From assembly GCA_037179515.1 (NCBI GenBank), contig JAXCGZ010022644.1, positions 162,501-226,500 of the forward strand: DNA of 64,000 nucleotides. The letters are read 5' to 3'. A program made the position numbers and the translations under genes. Below the pieces are notes generated by a model. That model did not search any database. It saw nothing but the letters and a program-made list of their open reading frames with translations, and was not told the origin of the DNA. Positions 36,290 to 64,000 of the stretch are shown here, piece by piece. The stretch is from Halocaridina rubra. Taxonomy: Eukaryota; Arthropoda; Malacostraca; Decapoda; Atyidae. Numbering within the stretch: position 1 is the stretch's first letter; the number at the start of each line of letters is the position of its first letter.

Positions 36290-37345
36290 CTCGCGTGTGT
36301 GATTACCTAACTATGCTAACGGGAAAGAGCCCAAAGCTCGTATCTTCCCGTCTCCTAATCGGTTCTGTTTTTTTACCCAGTGATACTTAGCATACTTGTC
36401 CTTAAAACTTTGGATTGAGTCAGCTTTAACTACCTCCTCGCTTAGCGAATTCCAATTATCAACTACTCTTACACTAAAAAAGTACTTCCTTACATCCTGC
36501 AAAGAAGTTTTCTCACGAAGCTTCAATCTCTGACCTCTATTTCTAGTGCCAGCCATATCAATATATCGATCCCTCTCCACTCTATCATAACCATGAAAGA
36601 ATTCAAACACCGTCACCATATCCCCCAGAATTCTTCTAGCTTCGAGTGATGGTAAGTCTGATTCCTTCAGCCTCTTATAACTGAGATTGCTTATTTCTGG
36701 CACCAATTTTGAACTGTTTCCAGCTTAGCTATGTGCTTTTTCAAGTGCAGATTCCAAAGGGGGCTGCATATTCAAGTTTTGGCCTCACATATGTTACATA
36801 AATATTTCTGAACATTTCCTTGTCCATGTGTCTGAAGGCTACCCTTACATTTGCTAAGAAAGCATATGCTGCCCTTACTATGCCATTTATATGCATTCTG
36901 GAGACAAATCTGCCAGTGTGTTTACTCCTAGATCGCTTTCATTCTCTGTCTCTTGAAGTTCTACTCCTGCCATTAAGTAGTCAAGCTTGGACCTTCTTGC
37001 ACTTTTGACTATTCTCATTAGCTTACATTTTAAAGTTTTGAATTTCATTAGCCACTTTTCTGACCACTCTTGCAGACTATTTAGATCCACCTGAAGTTCT
37101 CTACCATTGTTCACGTTTCTTACTCTTTTCACAATCTTTGCATTATCTGCAAACATATTCATGAATGAATTTATAGACTCAGGTAGGTCATATACATATA
37201 CAAGGAACAAAGTGACCCTAAAACTGAACCCTATGGAACTCCACTACTAACTATTCTCCATTCAGACAATGAGTGTCTTACTCTAACCATCTATTCCCTT
37301 CCTTTTAAGTAAGTTTTTATCCATTCCAAGACAGTGATTACCTAA
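36290..37345 (-). pseudogene. CR1-like retrotransposon, RT palm to 3' end, 5' truncated
   Basis: Minus strand, from about 37345 downwards: WIKTYLKGRE, VRVRHSLSEW, SSGVP-stop-GSVLG (a TAG replaces the invariant Gln), DLPESINSFMNMFADN (catalytic FADD changed to FADN at 37142-37153), LQEWSEKWLMKF, SDLGV. A frame break near 36880 leads to the C-terminal tail (36311-36706: LSYKRLKESDLPSLEARRIL, TRNRGQRLKLREK, QDVRKYFFSVRVV). The 3' end near 36295-36345 has the same gctctttcccgt and gattaccta signature as 30840-30890. At least two in-frame stops and the lost catalytic Asp make it dead. Confidence 0.85.
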
Positions 37346-37349
37346 TTGT

Positions 37350-38755
<1,406 letters not shown>

Positions 38756-38761
38756 CAACTA

Positions 38762-39115
38762 CCAAGAAGGATAGTAAGGCCATTGATTTCAACATGAAAG
38801 CAAATGTTAATGGGCATTATGATAGAGGAAAAAAAGTGAATGATATTAGACGTGATTTCAAGCTATCGTAATTTATCATGTCAATGATCTTAAAAAATTA
38901 AAGCGGCATTCTTGAAGCTGTAAGAAGTTTGACACACATGCTGTTTACTGCAATCATGAAGCAACTGAGTGGGCCTATCCATGAAATGGGTACATTGCTA
39001 CATGAGGGTATGGAAGGACAGATCCTGAAGCAAACACTTTTAACTCTTCTTTGCAGTGCAGATGAAAGTTAAAAGTCTCTTACAGAGTTTGAAAAATTCA
39101 GCTCATTGAAGGCTA
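38762..39115 (+). pseudogene. pogo/Tigger-like transposase N-terminus, decayed
   Basis: The plus strand encodes a CENP-B-type helix-turn-helix start (KAIDFNMKA, then YDRGKKVNDIRRDFKLS) up to a stop. It continues past the stop as MSMILKN, GILEAVRS, PIHEMGTLL, MEGQILK and KSLTEFEKF, in the order expected for Tigger transposases. Stops at the end of the first block and after the Asn of ILKN, plus one after the CSADES segment, disable it. The catalytic DDE part is not readable. Confidence 0.65.
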
Positions 39116-39119
39116 CCAG

Positions 39120-40115
39120 ATAGAGGCGGTCCCCGTTTTATATCAAGGTTCCGTTCCTGACAGCTGACTTAACCCAGATTTCGACATAAGTAGGAAAACA
39201 CCTAAATTCGAACTTAGTTCACCACCAATGTTAAAATTTAACACTCTAAAACATAGAAAAATAATCCAAGGTTTTAATCTCGGACATAAAGATAGTAAAC
39301 TAAACTTAACGGTATTTCTTGCCTTTACTTGTGTTATCTAATTTATATAACTAGTAGAAGCACATTACAGTACAGTATATAAATCAGTACAGTATATAAA
39401 TCAGTATACTGTATACAATACAGTATACAATACAATATTGCTTACCTTTGTGTGGTTGGCTTGCATACTGGAAGGGGCGTTTCAAGGGAGGGAAAGACAG
39501 ACTTCTAAGGAGGAGGAAGCTGGAGAGGCAGGTGCTGAGGAGACTGGGGAAGGTGAGTCTGGAGAGGCAAAATAACATGCAGCAGATGATGGAGATACTG
39601 GGGCAGGTGAGTCTATAGAGGCATCTAAGGTAGAGGGTACGGGATCTGTTGATGAGGGCTCTACCTTCACAAAGAATTGGTTGAGGCGAGTCTGGTAAGA
39701 TGCCCTCTTCTTCTCCTTCCAAATATACTTGTAACACTGCAGGGCATCATTGATAATCAGACTCCACCTCCAATTTGAGCTCCTTACTCAGGGAAACTAT
39801 GTTCTTGGTGACAGCCTCAACTGTCTCCTCAAAGCCTCGGAAGTTATTCACAGAATAGGGGCACAGTGTCTTCCAAACCCCATTCAAGTTCGTCTACTTC
39901 ACTTCCTGCCAAGCATCACAATATTTTTTCACAGCCTTTAGAATATTATGCTAAGTAAGAAAAATGGAGACAGTAGCAGAGGAGAAGTAGGAGGAGAAAC
40001 CAGAAAAGGTTCACTATGAAGCACTTATTCGAAGATTTTTTCATACTAAACAAAGTTCTAGCTCATTTTGAGAAACTGGATCTTATCGTCAATAGGTTTG
40101 CCAAGACTGATTGAA
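39120..40115 (+). other. Possible remainder of the Tigger-like element
   Basis: The block at 39125-39210 (ggcggtccccgttttatatc, ccgttcctgac) and the degraded frames around 39740-40110 have the flavour of Tigger 3' sequence, but no motif is clear enough for a firm call. The short frames on both strands at 39384-39740 are antisense shadows. Confidence 0.3.
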
Positions 40116-40119
40116 TAGT

Positions 40120-43100
40120 AAATAATTGTTTGCTTTCAGTTCGTGGAATATACAGCCTTGTTTCTGATAACCCTCCTCCTCTGGCCACCCCAAGTGCTTA
40201 CCCGGATACACAAAACTCTGATAATCCCCAGCCAACCTCGAGCATGTAAAATGATGTTCATACAGTTGTTTTTTCCTTTGAATGTTTTTCTTTTATATTT
40301 CAATAAAAAAAAAATCTATCTTTGTATGTGTACTGCAATATCACTATCCTTTGTACTGTACTAAATTTTATTTTATTTTTTATATTATTACATCAAATGT
40401 AGTATGACTTTATCTGTCATATACTATATACATAAAAATATTGTAATGAAATTGTAAAAATGTCATCTCAAATCGTGTCTCAAAACTATAAACAGCAATA
40501 TAAACCTATTGTAATTTAAATTAAAAACTACAAAATCTAAATATAAATATAAAAATAAATTTCTAAAGTTTTAAAATGTAAAAAATACATACAATAATAA
40601 AAAAAATATGATTTACATTAAAATATAGAGTAGGGCTAAGTACTGTATATGAAATTAACTATATATGTTTAAAATAAACCTTAAAATCTCTTAGTAAAGA
40701 GTAAGAGAGAGACAGAGAACCTAGGAATGAAGAAGTACAGCAAGAAGAAAGAGTAGTAGACTGAAATAATGGTACAAGAAGTTTTCGTTCCTATCATGAA
40801 ATTCAAGTGGATAAAGAACCACATAATTAAGACAACGCTCCGAATGTATGAAAAAAAAAAAAAAGAGCACCTATGGCTGCCCTGGGCACTGCCTCTGTTA
40901 ATGACATCGATGTCTCACAGCCATGTACGACCAACCAATATGTACATTTACAGAGAGTAAAATATTCTTTATTTCTCGACTTTTTTCAGTTTATAAATAG
41001 TTACAATAATAAACACGAATAATTTGGTGCTAGAAAGGTTAGAATTTTTTACAACAATATGACATAAAGATGATTACTGTTAGTATAAATTACTCAATAG
41101 TCCAGTTTCATTGGTTCGACTAAGACCAGATTGCCCAAAATATGTTGGTCAGAACAAATCTCTAAGTAGACAGTTACCCATATAGAACATTCCCTCATCT
41201 TGGAAAACCAAGTGGTTCTGGAGGTTACATTCAAATTTTTTGTTGTTTATCCAGAAAATAAGATACTGATAGTCCATATCACAGTTCCTTCTAATAAGAT
41301 TTTCCCAAGAAAATTCTTTTGGGGGAAGTTTTTCGCAAGTCTGCTATGATTTTCCTTATTTGGTGACTTTCTAAATGATAGTCTAATATTTATCATTAAC
41401 ATTGAGTTGAGGAGCAATTCCAATACTGTATTTGTCATGTACTTGGGCAAAAAATGGGACGGAACTCTCTTAACAATGGCATGAACTTGTTGATCTAAAG
41501 TAAGCTATTAATATATTTTTAAAGTACATTTTTGAGACTAAATTTTTGCAGTCACTAAACTACTGTACTGAGCCTTTAAGAAATGATGGCTGTTTTCTTC
41601 CAAATTATTTTTTAATATGTACTTAATATACAGGGTTTCCAAGCATTTTAGGCTGCAAGCCAGTGCAGTTGTTCCAAAATAAATTCACTATGGATATTTT
41701 CAAGCCACGCCTGGGGTGTTACAGGGCAATGCATCCGATATTGTCTAAACTAGTCCTGTGGTGCTATGTAATTTGTTCACCACCTCAAAGTTTCTACTTT
41801 GCAGAATACAAAGGTGGGAGTTCAGAAAGTGGTAAATGCAACTTTCCAAATTCTTTGCTAGTTTGTAGGTTACTGAGAGGATGGTTGCTTCAAACAGGAT
41901 CTGGGTATGCTGAGGACAAGACTGTTATCCTAAGCTATAAAGTACAAATACGGAAGCCTTGAAAAAGGTCCTTATCCCAAAGGATCACCTTTCTTTACTT
42001 AAAGGGCAATTTCAATTATTCATATGTGGTATTTACAATAAAAATCCGTGATGATATTTCTATTGCAGATAAGTGAGCTTATCAATAGCACACATTTTGC
42101 AATGAGTATTAGAGCCTTAGGAAAATAAAATCTTAGTTTTAGTTCATGCAATGCTATCATGACCATGGAAGCACCTTAAGGTAGTTCAGTGCAATATACT
42201 AATAAAACTTTTAAAAACTGCACTAAATATGTGCTATTATTTCCATAAAAACTAGGATAATACTGACTTCCAAGGTAACATTTGTGAGCTCTTGATACCT
42301 CAGGTTATTGCTGCTTTCTTGCTTAATACTTTTTGCATCACATCAAGATGTATTAATTAGGAGAGGTGTCTAACATGCATATGCTTTCAGAGTTTCAACT
42401 TCTAGAAACTAGTTCCATCAGATCTTACTAGAAATGTGTTGAGAAAAGGTGTCATCCAGATAATCACATATAACCACCAAGACGAATCAGTATCTAGGAT
42501 CTCAACTCTATATAAACACATTAAATTATATCCCAAAAGAAGTAAGCTTTTATAGCCTACTTATGAGAGCCGATAACAGCCACTCCATGTGATATTGATA
42601 TTAGCAAAAGGCAAAATATGATGCTATTCTGCATTAGAAATCTTGTGCACTAGTTTTATGATAATAAGCAAGGATGGGTTCAGCGAACTCATTCAACAGC
42701 AGAGATTTCATTGACATCTAATCCACGATGTTAAGTTTTCGTATAAATGAAACAATTCTCTCGGACTATGATGCAACTTGGTTACAGCTCATTTCTGCAC
42801 TATCAAATATAGGGGATACCCCCTTATGCTACTTGGGAGACTCACCGGATAGGAAACTGATCTAAACAAGCTTTTTAGTAGTGCCGTATGATTAGCACTT
42901 AATGCAAGGTTAGAGATATGGACTAATGTTGATTAAAATACTTATCATACATTTAATTCATTTAATCCTATACATGAAATAGATTACAGTTTTGCTTTTT
43001 ATTGATAAACCCAAAATATTGTCGATATACATATACAAACCACAGCAACAAAGAACCCATCCCATCACCACAATACAATATATAACACCTGATCTAGCAC

Positions 43101-45702
43101 AGATTTAATTTCAATTTCCACACACAAATTTCTAAGTCTGAAAAACCTTCAGTCCTAAATGCAAGACTGTCAATGAACCTTTAAACAATAACTTAAGGCA
43201 AATTCATAAAGATATCAGGAAATTATGAAGGCCATGCATCAACAAATTGCTTGACTCATATTTAATGCAGTCACCGATAATGAAACAATTTCATCAGGGG
43301 CAGCTTCTGTTACTTAGTTGCACCAATGGAGATAAATAACCCTATAAAGCAAATCAAAAGCAAACGCTACTGATACATAATGGTGCAAATGCTTATGACA
43401 TTTTAACCTTTGTCGATGAATAATGTTTCAGGTAGTACTGAATGATATGAACTTTTCACCATCAAATGTACTGTCCTACAACATCTGCTCATCTCATATC
43501 ATTGTAATACAAAGTTTCTTCAGAAACCAAACACTTGATGGGTCTAACCTCAAAATGACATCACTGTTAATGTGATTAAACAGAAGATTGGGGCATTGTA
43601 TAGCTGATAACAGTGGACAAGCAAAACTTTGTTGTTGCATGGTGGAACTTGAGACTTTAAAACCGCCAAATCTGTGAACTAGCCTCAGGCATTATTTATG
43701 CATTTTCAATATAAGTACGTGAACAAAAATGGTATCGTAAGCTTTGTCAAGTTATATACACACATTTTTAGTAAAACTTTGATGGCAATTTATATATGCC
43801 TTTGTACATTTGGGAGTAAAACAAACACCTAATACATGCAGTAAACCTAAGGTTTTCTGCTGCAAGACAGTAGCTTCAAATTGCGTAATGTAAATTACAG
43901 TTACAAAAACAATTAAATGAATCTGTAAATAAACAGAAGAATTACTTTATTACCTAACATTACTTAAATTACACTATTTTAATTAATACAATTTATATAA
44001 AGGAAATACCTTGATATCAGAAAGTACAAAACAATGAAGTATGACATTCAATTATAGATATTTTCCTCTCTTCAATCGATGAAACACTTGTGCTCGTAAC
44101 AAGGCATAATATATCAATCATACTAATGAACATATTCTATAGAGAATTTTTTTTTTTTGGACGATGTATACATCTGATATTTTCTTAAAGAAAATAAATT
44201 CCCTTGACTTTTCAATTGGGCAATAACCTAACATCCAATTTTCAATGGATTAAAGTTACTTCACTTACCATAAGAGTACAGTACTACTCATATTCCAATA
44301 AATAATTATTATCTGGCAGGGATCTATGACAAAAAAAACTTCTTGTTTTTATCAATATCAAACACACAATCTCGTTATCAACATGGACAATGCAAATTCA
44401 GGAACTCTGGATGAAAAAATCTATTAAAGCAATATTTTCAACAATAATGAACAAAATCTTAACATATATCACAGCAAGGTTAACTAAGTTGCACAGATAG
44501 GCAATAAGAAACTTAAAATACTAAAGTGAGATATGTTTATAGCAACTACACAACTAACGTACATGTTAGGGGTTTGACAGGAATTACTATGTATGTCATA
44601 GTGGTGAAACGGTAGTAAACAAGTACTCTATAAGAAAGAACTCAAATGAATTTTAATACAGTACATGACAAGAAATAAAATCTATTTTATAAGTGTTAAG
44701 AAAATATGCTTACTACAAATCTTGATTACAATACCCACATTTGGGACATACATCAACATAATATATTAAACACAAGGATCATTACATGTTTCAATATTAA
44801 GAGTGAATATAGGAGAAAAAAATCAAAGATTTGAGATTCCAATACCTGATAAGTGACGAGAACCTACCACTTTTCTTGAAAATAAGTTTATATATTAGGA
44901 TTTTTTTTTTCATTTTAAAATACACCAATGTAAGTTTCTGGTATAGCAACCTTGCATTAATGCATGAAACTTCTTTAAAAGGGTTAGTATTTTAAAATAA
45001 ATATCCCACGTGACTGATAGTATGAGAATATTATTTCCGTTTAATAACCTAGCTCTAGAGTGTAAGGGGGCCTCAGAAATCTGGGCTTCTCTAGTCTAAG
45101 GCCACTTTTTCAAAATCTCTCTGCCTTATCAAGGTGATCACCTTGTCAAAAGGTTTAACATTCTGTAGTCACAATAAATTTGAAAATAATTATCAATACC
45201 TGCCCTCCAAGTACAATTTCAATAGCTCATTCTTCACAATATATTTGCAAATCAATTTTAAATCCCTAAAGATTAATGTTAGTAAAGATAAAATGAAGAA
45301 TAAAACTGGAACAACTTTAAAGCCATTGTCTAATGCATCAAAATTTTCTTTTGACAATTATTTTCCTATTTCAATGATTTCAGATGAAATTCAAGTTATT
45401 ACAACACTACCATCTAATAAATTTCAAGACAATATGAACATCATTGTACTGGATACTTCTGCTCAGGCAAAACTGCAGTACAAGAAAATTTTTGCTTGAT
45501 ACAAGCAATTATATGAAATGGTTTTGGATCAAGTTCCTAAAACTGACTCTCTATCAGCCTTAGAGTCGTATATTGGGTAGAAAAGTCTATCTAAATATAC
45601 ATCTAATAAAGGACTCGATAAAGAAAATATGATCAATAAAATGAAAAGATTAAGTTTACATAATTCTTTAATGAAAAAGGCCTAATGTTAGAGCTACTTA
45701 AG
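40120..45702. other. Gene-free stretch, possibly including the LDLRAP1 3' UTR
   Basis: No protein domain, tRNA or named repeat is visible. The part nearest 45702 is downstream of the LDLRAP1 stop codon and must include its 3' UTR and polyadenylation site, whose extent I cannot define. It is low in obvious repeats compared with its surroundings. A 121-codon plus-strand frame at 45134-45499 has no recognisable domain. Confidence 0.4.
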
Positions 45703-61226
<15,524 letters not shown>

Positions 61227-61559
61227 CTGTGCAGGGGAACAAATGACTGCATGAAAACGCTGTGTAAATGAATTAGGTGCAATACTAATATATAAGGAAA
61301 AACAACTCTTCAAGGGAATACCCATCTTAAAGTGATCAAAGTCAAACTATAATTTAAAATAGCTCTGTATAGGCCTAAGAGCAAGACTTAATCTTCCATA
61401 CTGGAGCATATGTTGTGGTTACAGTTTAAAACTATTTTACCCTTTGGACGATATGATGAACATACTCCGGAATACAAACCAGGTACATTGATTAATTCAC
61501 CATAACGCTTTTTTTTTTATTTGTAACGTTTATTTTGCTTCAGAACAACATTAGCAATA

Positions 61560-61595
<36 letters not shown>

Positions 61596-64000
61596 TCATC
61601 AATAGGCACTGTCAACCTTCTGTAAGGAGGTTGACTGAGGCAGAGCGCACACACCTTCACTTTCCCATTTTTCTTACACAAATATTCTACCAAATGACTA
61701 CCTTTTAATCATTCCACATAAAATCACTAAGAAAGCCAGTGACTAGGGTTCTGGCTAAAGATTTTCTGTCAGAATCCTGTTGATCGCTTTAAACATGTAA
61801 TCAACTTGAACGACAATTAGAAGAGAACGGAGACGGTATTTTTTGTCTCTCGCCCAAGGAGAATGATGAGAATGCAAAGGTAAAGAATGAGATGATGACC
61901 TCAGGGAGGCAAAGGGCATTAAACTCATGAAAATAATAATAATAATAATAATAATAGTAATAATAATAAAAGTAATTAAATACCTGAATGGTTAAGCATA
62001 GAGGGTTCACGGGTATCCATTCGCTTCAAGCGATGTATAATGGAAAGTTCATTAGGTGGGTGGATCATACACAATCTATAAATTTATATGATAATCCTTA
62101 GGCCTATACTCGATTACGAGGTCATTTACGGAGTGAACTCTCTCTCTCTCTCTCTATTAATTACGATTTAAATAGAATAATATTAATATAAGAAATGAGA
62201 ATACATTTTTAAACGAAGATATTTTTTACAATAAAAAAAATAAATTTGCGTGAAAAGTATTGTAAACTTATATAAACTTTAAAAAAGAGAAAAATTCAAG
62301 AAAATTTAAAACTAAAGGCAGAAATAAGTTTACAAATACTACGGTGCTACTTTATAGACTAAAAATAGTGAAGTAGACTGCTCGCTAAAGTAGCAACAAT
62401 ACTACTAGTCTACATGAGATTGTTGCGCTACCTGACCAGGTGAAAGTGCTTAGACTGAAAATCAAACAAAGAAAACCATTACAAAAACAATCGTCAAAGT
62501 GCACAGTCGTAAAAACAGGGCACTAGCTATAGTGAGCTGGTTTTCCGGAATATTTTCCATTAATGTGGGCGGTTCCTGTTCCAGGACAAATGACAACAGT
62601 CTACATGATTTTGCAATGACTATAACTATAGGAAACTTGTGTAACAACGTTTCCTTTCTTAAAAACTTTCTCCATGTTTAACTGGGGCCATATTTCCCGA
62701 CCAATTTCTCTGAGGACGAAGTAGATTTTGACTTGGGCCAGATTCTCACTCCATTTATCTAGACAACTACGACAGAAAAGTTGGTAATCGCAGGCAGGGC
62801 ATTCATACAAAGCTATACTGTAGACACTTTTATTTCAATTCATCATTTAAAAACAAACGTGAAAAGATAACTAGGTTAGGTAAGACATCATACTAAAGTC
62901 CAACCAGTAGTCTAAAGATACTGAGTTAGATCTTTTATTCATGTAAGACAAGGTGCGCTATTCGAATACGAGATGCAACACATCACTGGCCGTGATGATT
63001 ACTTAAGCAGAATACAATAACGGCCATCGCGTAGTCATTTTCATCGCAAGGTTGCGATTAGAAGTAATATTTGTGCGCTCTCAATCACCATGTCAAGAAA
63101 ACCGAAGTGTAAATAAATATGAGTCATTATTTTACATGATTAATATCCGTCACAGGAATTTTTTTGAATCATCATCGAGTAATAATCTATACTGTTATTC
63201 TAATGATAAAATTAAGCACCAAGATTAATATTGAAAATTTTTGTATCTTTAGCTGGAGAGAGAGAGAGAGAGAGAGAGAATTACTACACAAAAGACGAAA
63301 AAGCGCATTATCATGAAATAGTGACAATGCAAAAGGCTTTCAATATGGTGTTGACGTCAAACTAGGCCTTGTCATTCTGTAATCAAAATATTTTACTCTC
63401 ATGAACTTTCATGAGACAATGATGTAAAAATACCAGGGCCGTACAGCATACTTATACTGAAATTAAATAAGTGGAAAATGCAATTTGCTTCATTATTATA
63501 ACTACACTTATAGCCTATTCCAGGGTAACGTGTATATACTAATGATAAAAATATCTTTATATTTTCAGCAGTTTTCCGTGTTATTAACGTTCCCATTGCT
63601 CGAGTAAGCTTCCATATAGTCATGTTTTTAAATAGGATTCATGAGTATTAAAAACATTCATGAAAGGAAGACATCCCGAGAATAGGCCGAGGTCGCAGAC
63701 CAAAGTCTTGTTCAGTGCTTGGATAGATGGCACGTACTAGGGAAGAAATACTCATGAAGACCTGGTCACTTGACTTCCATCCTCTACTCTCGTCCCTCTC
63801 CATTTTACTGTATAAGCGTATTTCCCCAAAGAGCAATGATTAGAGAACAAAAAGATCAAGTGGAGAAGCAGTCTCGTATATAAGCGCACAGTATGCGTGT
63901 TTTGGTGAAACCTCTACTGATGTACCACTTGAATTTTGTACGTACTCGCCATTTCTTTCCTTTTTTTTAAGCTAAACCTCTATTTGATATTTCCCGGTTT
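61227..64000. other. Upstream region of LDLRAP1, no exon found
   Basis: It contains (AAT)n runs at about 61558-61596 and 61929-61970, and short (CT)n and (GA)n tracts at about 62138-62155 and 63255-63280. No frame matches the expected short N-terminal exon. A 70-codon minus-strand frame at 62601-62810 has a CPACDYQLFCRSC zinc-binding-like pattern but no known domain. Confidence 0.4.

Noticed and set aside
62601..62810. Cys-rich 70-codon frame as the missing first LDLRAP1 exon or a zinc-finger gene
   Set aside because: No splice donor in the right phase, no similarity to the expected Lys/Arg-rich N-terminus, and no known zinc-finger family matches beyond the spacing of four Cys.

Overview
The window is animal genomic DNA, most likely from an arthropod and probably a decapod crustacean. 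This is inferred from long (TA)n microsatellites, an AT-rich background, CR1/L2-like, Jockey-like and BEL/Pao retroelements, tRNA-derived SINEs and a split metazoan gene with short exons and multi-kilobase introns. Nothing prokaryotic is present. No novel molecular system is demonstrable. The most unusual structure is a tandem array of retrotransposon copies.

Layout. 1-1180 holds a minus-strand, frameshifted CR1/L2-like reverse transcriptase that runs off the left edge. 4276-4821 is a hAT-like MITE and 4869-4950 is tRNA-Leu(TAA). At 5860-22425 a sister CR1/L2-like element on the plus strand is split by a 14.46-kb insertion (7180-21639). The insertion is four BEL/Pao-type LTRs separating three internal regions, all on the minus strand, flanked by one 5-bp duplication (ggtaa). 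Each internal region keeps Gag, three zinc knuckles, an aspartic protease and a scrap of pol, but has lost the reverse transcriptase core, RNase H and integrase. 24000-27000 is a graveyard of other retrotransposon fragments. 27.3-31.3 kb holds a tRNA-derived SINE, three real tRNA genes (Lys, Pro, His) and a strongly palindromic MITE. 30-37 kb carries several 3' fragments of a second CR1-like family between large (TA)n tracts. 38.8-39.1 kb is a dead pogo/Tigger-like transposase.

45.7-61.2 kb is the only host protein-coding gene I recognise: a minus-strand homologue of LDLRAP1/ARH, the PTB-domain clathrin adaptor for LDL-receptor-family proteins. Seven exons join in phase, from just upstream of the PTB domain to the stop codon. 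The first coding exon(s) were not found and may lie right of the window. The introns hold a large inverted repeat of SINEs, a relic BEL-type LTR, a hAT MITE with its 8-bp duplication, a second copy of the palindromic MITE, a 40-bp x 10 tandem repeat and a duplicated splice donor.

The genes do not form a pathway. Apart from LDLRAP1 and four tRNA genes, the recognisable content is mobile DNA and its debris. All identifications are by reading motifs; no database search was made.
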